Below are positions 31,661 through 39,956 of a DNA stretch of 64,000 nucleotides, piece after piece. The notes beneath the pieces were generated by a model. The model was given only the letters and a program-made list of their open reading frames with translations. It had not been told where the DNA came from and ran no database searches. The position numbers and the translations under genes were made by a program. The stretch covers positions 124,001 to 188,000 of the forward strand of contig CACZBF010000001.1 of assembly GCA_902779355.1 (NCBI GenBank). Reading direction: 5' to 3'. The stretch comes from an uncultured Lachnospiraceae bacterium (GTDB taxonomy: Bacteria > Bacillota > Clostridia > Lachnospirales > Lachnospiraceae). Position 1 is the first letter of the stretch, and each line of letters opens with the position of its first letter.

Positions 31661-32896
31661 TTATCTGGCAACGTTTGCTTCTTCCTTTCTTATCGCAGCG
31701 ATCCTCTGGGATAAAGTCGGATGGTCATACTCCAGTTTCACAACAAGCGGATGGGGATTGATGTCTGACAGGGATTCCTTGCTGAGCTGCTTTAATGCAC
31801 CAATCAGCGCCTCCCCATATCCTTCTCTTGCCGCAAAGGCATCCGCCTCATATTCATGCTTTCTCGAGATGTAATTGCCGATCGCGGCAAGAAGCATTGT
31901 CAGCGGCCAGCTGATCATTTCTATCAGCGTCATCGCAAAGAAGTAATTGGTTTCCTGAAAACCAAACGCCTGAAAGAGGACGGGAAAATTCAGCACAATC
32001 CCGAGGGCTACCATGATCAGAACCGTCCGAAACAGCCCGAAAGGAAGGGATTTCCATACATGTTTTCCTCTGGCGTGGGCGAACTCGTGCGCAAATACTG
32101 CGACGATCTGATCAGAGGAGTAATTATTCACAAGATTATCGTCCAGAGAGATGGTCTTCTTTTTACCAATCCCGGCGCAGAAAGCATTCGATTTCGTTGT
32201 CCTCCTGCTTGCATCTTTCACCACAACCTTTTTTACTTCGACATGGTATTTCTCGCACAAGGCGTGCAGTTTTTGCAACAGCTCTTCGTCCTGAAGCGGC
32301 GTGAATTTATTGTAAATACGCATAAGCGGTACGATCAGCGCTGCCACGACGAGGGAGACGACTACAATCGCGATGATAGCAACGACGATTGCGAGATTCC
32401 CAAACCGTTCAAAGGAAAAGATGAGGATCACAAATATCCCGTAAGAAACACCGAGAGCAATCAGGAAATCCTTCAACTGATCCAGCCAAAAGGTGCGTTT
32501 TGTCATGTTGTTGAGCCCGTATTTCTCTTCAATCACGAAGGTATTATAGTAATCAAAGGGAAGCTCAATCGGCAGCATCATTGCGATCATGATGATAATG
32601 AAGAACAGATACTGCAGGTAAAGCGGATATACGGAAAGAAAATCAAAGATCCCGGCATACCAGTTGAAGGCCAGGAAAAGGAACAGAAGTCCCGTAGAAA
32701 TAAGATCCGATATGAAATCCAGTCTCCCGCCTTCTTTCTCATAAGACTTCCAGTTGAGGTATTCTTCCTCGTTATAAACATCCTTCACGTTCTCCGGAAG
32801 GCTCTTTTCCATGTATTTACTGTCCAGATAGTGGATCACACCATCTACGACTTTTTCCAGTATAAATGAGAAAATCAGCAGCCACTTAATCATCAC
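31661..32896 (-). CDS. M48-family membrane zinc protease, Ste24/HtpX-like
   Basis: A 411-aa integral membrane protease. Several hydrophobic helices occupy residues 55-205; the zinc site HEFAH lies at about 268-272 (FAHEFAHARGKHVW) and KHEYEADAFAAREGYGEAL near 355 gives the third ligand. NAFCAGIGKKKTISLDD is the usual strand before the site. Length and order match CAAX protease/Ste24 homologs, which in bacteria probably serve membrane protein quality control. It follows the 112-aa gene after 12 nt. Confidence 0.93.
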   Translation of the reverse strand: MMIKWLLIFSFILEKVVDGVIHYLDSKYMEKSLPENVKDVYNEEEYLNWKSYEKEGGRLDFISDLISTGLLFLFLAFNWYAGIFDFLSVYPLYLQYLFFIIIMIAMMLPIELPFDYYNTFVIEEKYGLNNMTKRTFWLDQLKDFLIALGVSYGIFVILIFSFERFGNLAIVVAIIAIVVVSLVVAALIVPLMRIYNKFTPLQDEELLQKLHALCEKYHVEVKKVVVKDASRRTTKSNAFCAGIGKKKTISLDDNLVNNYSSDQIVAVFAHEFAHARGKHVWKSLPFGLFRTVLIMVALGIVLNFPVLFQAFGFQETNYFFAMTLIEMISWPLTMLLAAIGNYISRKHEYEADAFAAREGYGEALIGALKQLSKESLSDINPHPLVVKLEYDHPTLSQRIAAIRKEEANVAR

Positions 32897-32908
32897 ATTT
32901 TCTCTCCA

Positions 32909-33247
32909 TCACATAAAATTCTTGTTCTCTAGCGCATTGAGCAGATTCTTATTCTTACAGTCATATTTTCGTAGTTCTCCTCTGACATGATCCTCCTCGG
33001 TAAGAACGCGGCACTTCTCCTCATCATATCCTCCGGAATCATAATCCATAAAGTCCCCGATCTCCAAGGTCTGACCGCAGGAACACTTCACAGTCGTAAG
33101 CAATCCCAATCCTGTGGGGAGAAAGGAATACACAAACTGCTCCCCTGCCGCACCATGAAAGCAGTTTTTGTGCTGTTTACAAAACTTATTGACATTCTTT
33201 AAATCATTGCCCTTGATCTCAAATGTGATCCCGTCTTTTTGTGCCAT
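32909..33247 (-). CDS. 112-aa protein with CxC motif, unknown
   Basis: Starts MAQKDGITFEIKGNDLK at 33247 behind AAAGGAGG; a reading from 33268 would overlap that site. Contains FCKQHKNCFHGAAGEQFVYS, LLTTVKCSCGQTLEIGDFMD and a charged end. The paired Cys and His residues could bind a metal. First gene of the Ste24 operon, with promoter box D about 30 nt upstream. No family recognised. Confidence 0.7.
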   Translation of the reverse strand: MAQKDGITFEIKGNDLKNVNKFCKQHKNCFHGAAGEQFVYSFLPTGLGLLTTVKCSCGQTLEIGDFMDYDSGGYDEEKCRVLTEEDHVRGELRKYDCKNKNLLNALENKNFM

Positions 33248-33274
33248 GTCTTTTTCCTCCTTTGCCATGCTTTC

Positions 33275-33323
33275 ATACTACGGCAAGAAGAGACCTTAAT
33301 ACACTAAACCTGTAGTTTAGAAG
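33275..33323 (-). promoter_or_regulatory. Promoter with conserved upstream box, copy D
   Basis: Box at 33302-33323 (core AAACTACAGGTTTAGTG on the minus strand), exactly 21 nt, then TAGTAT at 33275-33280. It lies just upstream of the 112-aa gene's ribosome site and shares GCCGTAGTATGAA with copy C. Confidence 0.65.
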
Positions 33324-33382
33324 AGACGCGTTGGATGCTTAGGCGACATAGCTCCAAAATGATTGCATTTTTGCTTAACGCA

Positions 33383-33410
33383 AAAGGGTGCTAAAACAAG
33401 CACCCCTTTC
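33383..33410. terminator. Bidirectional hairpin terminator
   Basis: AAGGGTGC and GCACCCCTT pair around a short AAAACAA-type loop, with T-rich sequence on both outer sides. It lies downstream of the leftward gene fragment and upstream of the Ste24 operon promoter. Confidence 0.6.
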
Positions 33411-33411
33411 T

Positions 33412-33597
33412 TCATTTGTCTTCTTCAAGGAATCCCATTACCATCAGCAAATCAGCAGCCTGATCCTTTGCTTTTGCCGGAACGATAATGTCAATATCCT
33501 GCGTGCTGTTTACCCCGAAAAGCAAGCCCAGATATTGACCGGCGCCATGTTCCCTCTTAATTGTTTCATGGTAAAACAGACTGCCGGCAAAAATGCC
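33412..33597 (-). pseudogene. C-terminal gene fragment, small alpha/beta protein
   Basis: The frame reads FAGSLFYHETIKREHGAGQY, then LGLLFGVNSTQDIDIIVPAK and DQAADLLMVMGFLEEDK before the stop. A TAG lies directly upstream and there is no start codon or ribosome site. The IDIIVPAKAKDQAADLL part resembles the end of DUF2007-type domains, a weak match. It is a leftover of a lost gene downstream of the flavin reductase. Confidence 0.5.
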
Positions 33598-33602
33598 CTA
33601 TC

Positions 33603-34220
33603 TCATCTGATGAAATGCGTCGGCTGCCATTCTTCTTTTTCCGGCAGGCCATACTTTTCTTTCCCTAAAGCGATGCTCTTCATGAGAAATGCCATGTTCC
33701 GCGCAAGAGTACGCATGGTCTGCATGCCTTCCAGATCCTGCCTGGCTTCTCCCTTTTCTCTTCCATGGATGCTGTTCCAGTACTGGCTGGATGCAACCGG
33801 CATGCCGCTGATGGTAAAATACTTGTTCAACTCATCAAATGTGGCAGAACATCCGCCCCTGCGGGCCACAGCCACGCTTGCTCCTACTTTCATAGTCTTA
33901 TCAAAGTGGGTGCTGTAGAATAATCTGTCAAGACACGCGATCAGCGTCGCATTTGCAGATGCATAATAAACAGGAGAAGCGACCACAAGACCATCCGCTG
34001 CTTCAAGCTTCGGAGCAAGCTCATTTACGATATCGTCAAATGCGCACTTCCCCTTCGCATAGCAGGATCCGCAGGCGATGCATCCCCGGATATCCTTGTT
34101 CCCGATTTGGATACTCTCTGACTCCACGCCTTCCGCTTCAAACACCTTTTCCATTTCGCTTAATGCAATGCTTGTGTTTCCGCCCGTTCTCGGGCTTCCG
34201 TTGATGATCAGTACCTTCAT
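33603..34220 (-). CDS. NADPH-dependent FMN reductase / flavodoxin-fold oxidoreductase
   Basis: A 205-aa protein: MKVLIINGSPRTGGNTSIAL at the start is the FMN phosphate loop, GCIACGSCYAKGKCAFDD near residue 45 is the Cys-rich insert of the iron-sulfur flavoprotein-like group, and VVASPVYYASANATLIACLD near 85 holds the flavin ring site. Only three clustered cysteines are seen, so a cluster is uncertain. Start 34220 follows GGAGGCGCC. The upstream frame stays open for 110 codons but is a separate fragment. Confidence 0.9.
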   Translation of the reverse strand: MKVLIINGSPRTGGNTSIALSEMEKVFEAEGVESESIQIGNKDIRGCIACGSCYAKGKCAFDDIVNELAPKLEAADGLVVASPVYYASANATLIACLDRLFYSTHFDKTMKVGASVAVARRGGCSATFDELNKYFTISGMPVASSQYWNSIHGREKGEARQDLEGMQTMRTLARNMAFLMKSIALGKEKYGLPEKEEWQPTHFIR

Positions 34221-34262
34221 TGGCGCCTCCTTTCTGATTGAATGCGCTTCTTTACAGTGGTT

Positions 34263-34290
34263 ATTATAGCATGAAATAATGGTCATGAAA
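34263..34290 (-). promoter_or_regulatory. Extended -10 promoter of the flavin reductase gene
   Basis: TATAAT at complement 34263-34268 preceded by TG in the block TTATTTCATGCTATAATA, identical to the promoter of the Dabb gene at 11266. About 40 nt before the start codon. Confidence 0.6.
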
Positions 34291-34455
34291 TACCTGACTG
34301 CATCCGTATCACCTTCATCCGAAAAAGCTTTTCCATAGGACAGGGCAAGGCCAAGAACATCATCATCCGCATCTATCGGAAATCCATACTGGCTAGCACA
34401 TTTCTTAATCTCTTCTTTCGTCTTGTCTTTCCGAATAAGGTCATAAAAATCCCCG
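34270..34455 (-). pseudogene. Fragment of an unrecognised protein, upstream of the flavin reductase
   Basis: The reductase frame continues upstream with protein-like sequence DLIRKDKTKEEIKKCASQYG, FPIDADDDVLGLALSYGKAF and DEGDTDAVRYFMTII, which runs into the promoter region without a stop. No start codon with a ribosome site is seen at its head. It is probably a truncated remnant rather than part of the reductase. Confidence 0.4.
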
Positions 34456-34461
34456 TGATGA

Positions 34462-34490
34462 TTGTGCACGCACGGCAAAAATGGTACACT
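34462..34490 (+). promoter_or_regulatory. Promoter of the cardiolipin synthase gene
   Basis: TTGTGC at 34462-34467, a 17-nt spacer and TACACT at 34485-34490, about 33 nt before the start. Confidence 0.55.
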
Positions 34491-34522
34491 TTGAGTGACC
34501 TGGCTAAAAGGAGGATATTGTG

Positions 34523-36091
34523 ATGAGTGATGACACCGTTTTTCGCCTTGCAAAACCGAGAAGAAAAGGACTGCTGGGGCTGATTTTCAGTCGGTTTTTG
34601 ATTATTGCGCTGTTGCTCCTGCTGCAGATCTTTTTGTATGTTGCGATCTTTGTGTGGCTGTTTCAATTCATCCACATCTTTATGATCATCTCCCTCGTCT
34701 TTACCATCACCATGGTGATCTATCTCTTTTGCTGTCAGATCGACAACTCTGCGAAGCTGACCTGGATGCTGATCATCGCGATCTTTTCCTTCGCCGGTGC
34801 CGTGCTTTTCTGGTATACCCAGATGAACCTCGGACACCGTATGCAGCGGAAAAAGGTGGAGGCTCTCGTTCAAGAGACGATGACGGCGCTTCCGCAATCG
34901 GAGGAGGTCCTTGCGGCGCTGAAAGAGGACGGCGGCGCAGCCGATGAGATCGTATCATACCTGAGCAGAACGGGATGCTTCCCTGCCTATCGGAATACGG
35001 AAGTCACTTATTTTCCCATCGGTGAAGAGAAGTTCGCCGCCATGCTGGAGGAACTGAAAAAAGCAGAACGCTATATCTTCATGGAATACTTCATCATTGA
35101 AGAAGGCTACATGTGGGGAAAGATCCTGGAGATCCTGATCGGGAAAGCGAAGGTCGGTGTAGAGGTGCGCGTCATGTATGACGGGATGTGCGAGATGTCC
35201 ACGCTCCCGCCCGACTACTGGAAACTCCTGCAAAAGCAGGGGATCAAAGCGAAGCCTTTTGCGCCGATCGTCCCGTTTTTGTCCTCCCATTACAATTACC
35301 GCGACCACAGAAAGATCCTTGTCATCGACGGGAAAGTGGCTTTCACGGGCGGCGTGAATCTGGCAGATGAATACATCAACCGGATCGAACGGTTCGGGCA
35401 TTGGAAAGACGTTGCCGTGATGCTGAAGGGCGATGCCGCTGTCAGCTTTTCACTGATGTTCCTGCAGATGTGGTGCCATACGGAAAAAGAGGCCGTGCTG
35501 CAGCCGTATCTCGATGTGCCGAAGATCACCCCGGAGCATCCGTCCGGCTATGTGATCCCCTACGGGGACTGCCCGCTGGATGATTTCAAGGTCGGGGAAG
35601 CGGTCTACATCGATATCCTCTACCGTGCGAAAGAATATGTCCACATCATGACGCCCTATCTGATCCTGGACGGCGAACTGGAGACAGCGCTCCGCTATGC
35701 GGCGCTCCGCGGTGTGGATGTGAAGCTCATCCTGCCCGGGATCCCGGACAAGACAGCGGCGTATTCCCTTGCCAAATCCCACTATCATTCTCTGGTCTCC
35801 GCAGGCGTTAAGATCTATGAATATGACCCCGGGTTTGTCCATGCCAAGGTGGTAGTCAGCGATGATGTCAAGGCCGTGGTCGGTACCATCAACATGGATT
35901 ACCGGAGCCTCTATCATCACTTTGAATGCGCGGCATACCTCTACAAAGCGGACTGCATCGCTGACATCGAAGCAGACTTTGACCGCACTCTTGCAAAATG
36001 CCGCATGGTCACAAAGGAGACGATCAAAAATACGAAATTCAAATACAAGATCCTTGGTGTCCTGATGAAATTCATCGCGCCGTTGATGTAA
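34523..36091 (+). CDS. cls: Cardiolipin synthase
   Basis: A 522-aa phospholipase D-type enzyme that makes cardiolipin from two phosphatidylglycerols. Three N-terminal membrane helices (residues about 18-100) are followed by two HKD motifs, HRKILVIDGKVAFTGG near 255 and HAKVVVSDDVKAVVGT near 435, each with the downstream Gly/Asn residues (GGVNLADEY, TINMDYRS). Start ATG 34523 lies 8 nt after AGGAGG; a GTG one codon earlier is the alternative. The next gene follows after only 4 nt. Confidence 0.94.
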   Translation: MSDDTVFRLAKPRRKGLLGLIFSRFLIIALLLLLQIFLYVAIFVWLFQFIHIFMIISLVFTITMVIYLFCCQIDNSAKLTWMLIIAIFSFAGAVLFWYTQMNLGHRMQRKKVEALVQETMTALPQSEEVLAALKEDGGAADEIVSYLSRTGCFPAYRNTEVTYFPIGEEKFAAMLEELKKAERYIFMEYFIIEEGYMWGKILEILIGKAKVGVEVRVMYDGMCEMSTLPPDYWKLLQKQGIKAKPFAPIVPFLSSHYNYRDHRKILVIDGKVAFTGGVNLADEYINRIERFGHWKDVAVMLKGDAAVSFSLMFLQMWCHTEKEAVLQPYLDVPKITPEHPSGYVIPYGDCPLDDFKVGEAVYIDILYRAKEYVHIMTPYLILDGELETALRYAALRGVDVKLILPGIPDKTAAYSLAKSHYHSLVSAGVKIYEYDPGFVHAKVVVSDDVKAVVGTINMDYRSLYHHFECAAYLYKADCIADIEADFDRTLAKCRMVTKETIKNTKFKYKILGVLMKFIAPLM

Positions 36092-36095
36092 CGAT

Positions 36096-37253
36096 ATGAA
36101 AAATGGTGAAGTGAAGATGAAAGAAAAAAGCAAAAAAGAAAAGGTGCGTTTCGGGGCCTGGATGGCCCTGATCGTGATCGGCGTCATCGCGGGGCTCATC
36201 GCCCTGTTTTACGGGCTCGGAGCGCTTTTCAAGATCCTGGCACCGGTAGTGACGGGCGCGGTCTTTGCCTACATCGTGAACCCGCTCGTGCATTTCCTTG
36301 AGGTAAAGCCTTTCAAAAAAACGCCGCCGAAACTCGCGAATATCCTTGCGACCATCATTGCGGTCCTCCTTGCGGTCGCTGTCGTGCTGTTTTTGATCCT
36401 GATGGTGATCCCGCAGTTGGTCACCAGCATTACGGAGATGATCAACAACATCGGAGACTATCAATTACAGATCGAAGGGTTTTTCAACCGGCTTTCCGCC
36501 TCAACGGGGATCGATTTTTCGCCGGTGACGGTATGGCTTGGAGATTTGAGCGAGAATATTCCGAAGTGGATCCGTGATAACACGAACCAGCTCCTTCAGT
36601 TTTCCATGAGTGCCGGAGACCGGATCGTTACCATCACCATGGGCTTCGCCCTTTCCATCTATTTCCTTCTGGACAAAGCCCGCATCCTTGCCAGTACAAA
36701 ACGGTTCTTCCGCGCGATCCTGCCGGAAGGCAAGTATGACAACTTCGCCAGGGACACAGCGCGCACCCATTCGATCCTGACCCGTTATATCATCGCGGAA
36801 CTGGTGGATGCACTGATCGTCGGTACGGCATGCGCCATTCTGATGCTGATCGGCCAAATGCCGTATGTGGCGCTGATCTCGTCTTTCATGGCAGTCGTGA
36901 ATCTGATCCCCACCTTCGGTCCGATCATCGGAAGTGCGGTCGGTGTCTTTTTCCTGCTCTTGAACGATCCGATGAAGGCACTGATCTTCCTCATCGTCAT
37001 GGCCATCATTCACGCCGTGGATGGCTACATCCTGAAGCCGAAGCTGTTCGGCAGTGCGCTTGGCGTTCCGCCGGTTCTGGTCTTCGCCTCTGTCATCATC
37101 GGCGGGCGGATCATGGGCGTCTGGGGCATGCTGCTCGCGATCCCCGTGGCCGCGATCGTCTCCTTTATGATGGATGATCTGCTGACGTATCTGGAGCAGA
37201 GAAAACAAGGAAAACCGGAAAATCAGGAAAAACAGGAAGACCAGACTTCGTAG
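36096..37253 (+). CDS. AI-2E family transporter (PerM-like)
   Basis: A 385-aa membrane protein with the AI-2E/PerM layout: two N-terminal helices, ILAPVVTGAVFAYIVNPLVH near residue 50, a pair around 85, a long soluble loop, then a helix cluster at 200-350 with NLIPTFGPIIGSAVGVFFLL and VDGYILKPKLFGSALGVPP, the family signature. Such proteins have been tied to export or Na+/H+ exchange; the substrate here is open. The C-terminal tail is Gln/Glu-rich. It is coupled to cls. Confidence 0.92.
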   Translation: MKNGEVKMKEKSKKEKVRFGAWMALIVIGVIAGLIALFYGLGALFKILAPVVTGAVFAYIVNPLVHFLEVKPFKKTPPKLANILATIIAVLLAVAVVLFLILMVIPQLVTSITEMINNIGDYQLQIEGFFNRLSASTGIDFSPVTVWLGDLSENIPKWIRDNTNQLLQFSMSAGDRIVTITMGFALSIYFLLDKARILASTKRFFRAILPEGKYDNFARDTARTHSILTRYIIAELVDALIVGTACAILMLIGQMPYVALISSFMAVVNLIPTFGPIIGSAVGVFFLLLNDPMKALIFLIVMAIIHAVDGYILKPKLFGSALGVPPVLVFASVIIGGRIMGVWGMLLAIPVAAIVSFMMDDLLTYLEQRKQGKPENQEKQEDQTS

Positions 37254-37295
37254 ACTTTTACAGCCCAAATGGGTATAATGGCAGTTACACCGCAC

Positions 37296-38285
37296 TCAGC
37301 TGTATAAGGCTCTCCTGTCGTCAAGTTCTTTTTGAAATCTCGTGACGACCTCTTCAGGCCCCAGGATCTTCACCTTCGGTCCGAGCGCAAAGATCCAGCC
37401 GAGGAACTGATCACTCAATGCCACATCCACATTGGTCTCAGACCACCCTTTCTTCCCGGAAGGGCGCACGGTAATGTCTTTTCCGAAGCGGTCGATAAAG
37501 ACACCAACCATATCATTTTCAAAGGCAATCTTCACCTTGACCGGCTCTCCGCCGAACATCCCGAAGCTCATCATGGAATAGCGGGCGAGGTTGAATTCCT
37601 TGAACTGCTCCCGCCCCGTACGTCTTTCGTCGAGGATTCTGATATTCTTCAACTTGTCGACGCGAAAATGCTTGATGGAGCCTGCTTCGTCATCATAGGC
37701 GATCAGATAATAGTTCTCGTCCGCCCAGGTCAGCGCCCAGGGGCTCACGATATGATCCGAGGCGCGATGCCGTTCCATCTGTTTTTCCACGTTCCATTTC
37801 ATGTATTCGAAGCGGATCTGCTTGTTCTCCGCAATGGCGCGGTGCACATCATCCACAAAGTAATAGATGCTCTCATTCATGGTCTTGACCCTGCCCTGCA
37901 CCACCACCTGGCGTTTTAACTGGTCTGCCTCATACACGCTCGCCATACCGGTCAGTTTTTTGATCAGCTGGTTGGATTTCTTTTCCGTAATGAATTTGGA
38001 GGACTGGATCGCATCAACCAGGAGTTTTAGCTCCGCGATCTCGAACTGTTTGCTTCCGACGTGATAATAGTAATTGCGGCCGACCTTCTCGCCGACCACA
38101 TCGATCCCGAGCACGCGGAGCGCCTCCAGATCGTCGTACAGGCTCTTTCTGTCGGCTGTCACATCGTACGCTTCGAGCGCTTCTTTGATCTCCGCCATCG
38201 TGATCATATGCTCGTCATCCGTCTTTTCGATCATGATGCGGCTGAGGTAATAAAGCTTCAGTTTCTGATTGTTTCCTTTTGGCAT
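37296..38285 (-). CDS. WYL-domain transcriptional regulator
   Basis: A 329-aa protein: an N-terminal winged helix (LSRIMIEKTDDEHMITMAEI, DRKSLYDDLEALRVLGIDV), then a WYL domain at about 140-230 with RFEYMKWN, SPWALTWADENYYLIAYDD and IKHFRVDKL, and a WCX-type C-terminus. WYL proteins bind nucleic-acid-type ligands and regulate stress or defence genes. It is not next to the CRISPR locus, and its targets are unknown. The WYL of type VI-D systems is not this one by position. Confidence 0.93.
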   Translation of the reverse strand: MPKGNNQKLKLYYLSRIMIEKTDDEHMITMAEIKEALEAYDVTADRKSLYDDLEALRVLGIDVVGEKVGRNYYYHVGSKQFEIAELKLLVDAIQSSKFITEKKSNQLIKKLTGMASVYEADQLKRQVVVQGRVKTMNESIYYFVDDVHRAIAENKQIRFEYMKWNVEKQMERHRASDHIVSPWALTWADENYYLIAYDDEAGSIKHFRVDKLKNIRILDERRTGREQFKEFNLARYSMMSFGMFGGEPVKVKIAFENDMVGVFIDRFGKDITVRPSGKKGWSETNVDVALSDQFLGWIFALGPKVKILGPEEVVTRFQKELDDRRALYS

Positions 38286-38339
38286 CGTGCCCTCCTGCGA
38301 TCGTTTCTTTCGGTCTCTCCTCCAGCAGGGAAACCGGTT

Positions 38340-39707
38340 TTATTTGCTTTTACAGTATTTCAAAAACATCTCATAATCTGCTTCATTCTGGTCGGCATAA
38401 AGTTTGGCGTAACTGACCATCGTGTTTTCAAAGGTGTCGCCCTTTCCGAGGTATCCCGCGATCGCATGTCTGTCCCCGGTTTTTGCATGTGCATGCGCGA
38501 GTGTCCATGCACACATGGAAGCAAGCCCTGCCAGTCCCTTTTCGGTGATCTTATCAAGGTCAAAGGATCCCTTTGCATCCCAAAGCTGCCTAACGTAATA
38601 ATCCTTATGGATGCCTTCCGGCGCGTCAAGGCTGAGCCAGCCGAGCAGGATATCGCCCGCCGTCTGGATAGAGCGCTGCCCTTCCACGACACGCTGGCCA
38701 CTCATTGCATATTCGCTTTGCCCATAGTATTTTTCCAGCACCGATCGCTCGGCCTGCTTGATCTGAAGGACGAGGGGATCGCCATTTTCCTTCCCCATCA
38801 AGATCAGCAGCCACGCCTGCAATCCCACGCTTCCCACGCCCACGACCTTATGCGCCAGCTCCAGCGGCTCATACTGGTCGATCAGCCCGCGGCGTTCGAT
38901 CGGCAGCGTCATTTTATAAATATCGAGCGCTTTCTTGATGTTGTAATGAAAATCGTACCGCTGCTTATCCTCTCCGATCAGCTCCCGGATCGGAACGATC
39001 AGCGGGGGATTGCTCTTGATCCGAAGCTTTCCGTTGACGGATTCCGTTAGCTTGCTGAGGGCGCGTTCGCTGTTTTTGGCCAGAGCCTTGTCGATCGTCT
39101 CCCGCATCACTTTTTGCTGCCGCTCATCGGCAAAAAGCGCATCGTTCTCCACAAGCTCCTCTAGATCCAGATGCTTATACCAGACCTCCATATTTCCCAT
39201 ATCGGAAAACCGCAGCATCAGCCGGCGGTAGGTCGCTGCCGCGTCATAGACCGCCTTCTCCCTGTCCTTTTTCTTGAATCCCCTGTATCTCCCGCATATT
39301 TCGACGCTTGCCACAAGGCGCTTCACATCCACTTCAAACGGCGCGGGCAGCGTCTCGTCAAAGTCATTGATGTCAAACACGACCCGCCGCTCCGGGGATG
39401 CAAAGATCCCGAAGTTTGAAATGTGCGCATCTCCGCATGCCTGTGCCCGGAAGACCGTCCCCGGCGTCGATGCGATATCGTGCGCCTGGATGATCGAGGC
39501 GCCCCTGAAAAACGTGAAGGGAGTTGCGGACATCCGCTCGTGCCGGATCGGGATCAGTTCCTTCACTCTCGTCGATTCCTGCAGTTCAAGCAGCTCCTCC
39601 ACGATCGGGCGTCCCGTCTTTACCTCCCAGTTTCCCAGATCACTGCGCGGTGTCACCTTTCGATATTCTTTTGCTTCCTCTTTTCTTTCTTGAATGCTTT
39701 TCATCAT
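38340..39707 (-). CDS. DUF2252 family protein
   Basis: A 455-aa protein with the DUF2252 pattern: HERMSATPFTFFRGA near residue 60, ACGDAHISNFGIF near 95, FDINDFDETLPAPFEVDVKR near 113, and GVGSVGLQAWLLIL near 295. The GDxHxxNFG and DFD motifs resemble the catalytic loop of aminoglycoside-phosphotransferase-like kinases, so a kinase-like fold is likely; the reaction is unknown. It lies 55 nt before the WYL regulator stop-to-start and on the same strand. Confidence 0.92.
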   Translation of the reverse strand: MMKSIQERKEEAKEYRKVTPRSDLGNWEVKTGRPIVEELLELQESTRVKELIPIRHERMSATPFTFFRGASIIQAHDIASTPGTVFRAQACGDAHISNFGIFASPERRVVFDINDFDETLPAPFEVDVKRLVASVEICGRYRGFKKKDREKAVYDAAATYRRLMLRFSDMGNMEVWYKHLDLEELVENDALFADERQQKVMRETIDKALAKNSERALSKLTESVNGKLRIKSNPPLIVPIRELIGEDKQRYDFHYNIKKALDIYKMTLPIERRGLIDQYEPLELAHKVVGVGSVGLQAWLLILMGKENGDPLVLQIKQAERSVLEKYYGQSEYAMSGQRVVEGQRSIQTAGDILLGWLSLDAPEGIHKDYYVRQLWDAKGSFDLDKITEKGLAGLASMCAWTLAHAHAKTGDRHAIAGYLGKGDTFENTMVSYAKLYADQNEADYEMFLKYCKSK

Positions 39708-39725
39708 TTTTCTCCTATGGTCCTA

Positions 39726-39872
39726 TCACACTTTCTCCTTCCCAAAGCATTTGCGCAGGAAGATCATTGCAACAACAAAAGAAACGGAATCCACGATCGG
39801 CTGCACCCACATGCAGCCATAGAGAGGCACGAGAAAATCCATCAGAAACAGCAGCGGCACATGTATCTTGTA
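39726..39872 (-). pseudogene. C-terminal remnant of a MATE efflux transporter
   Basis: The frame reads HVPLLFLMDFLVPLYGCMWV, then QPIVDSVSFVVAMIFLRKCF and stops, matching the last helix region of MATE transporters. A stop codon lies just upstream and no start is present. It is what remains of a deleted gene between the DUF2252 and ABC transporter genes. Confidence 0.65.
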
Positions 39873-39956
39873 TCATCATCGTCTTGTTCTCCGGATGGAA
39901 TGTGATATAGTATAGTATACGCTTTTACATGAGAAATCTCAACGAAGGACGCGGTT

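Noticed and set aside
37296..38285. WYL regulator as a CRISPR accessory
   Set aside because: It lies 9 kb from cas13a beyond other operons; WYL accessories are known for type VI-D, and nothing links this one to the array.
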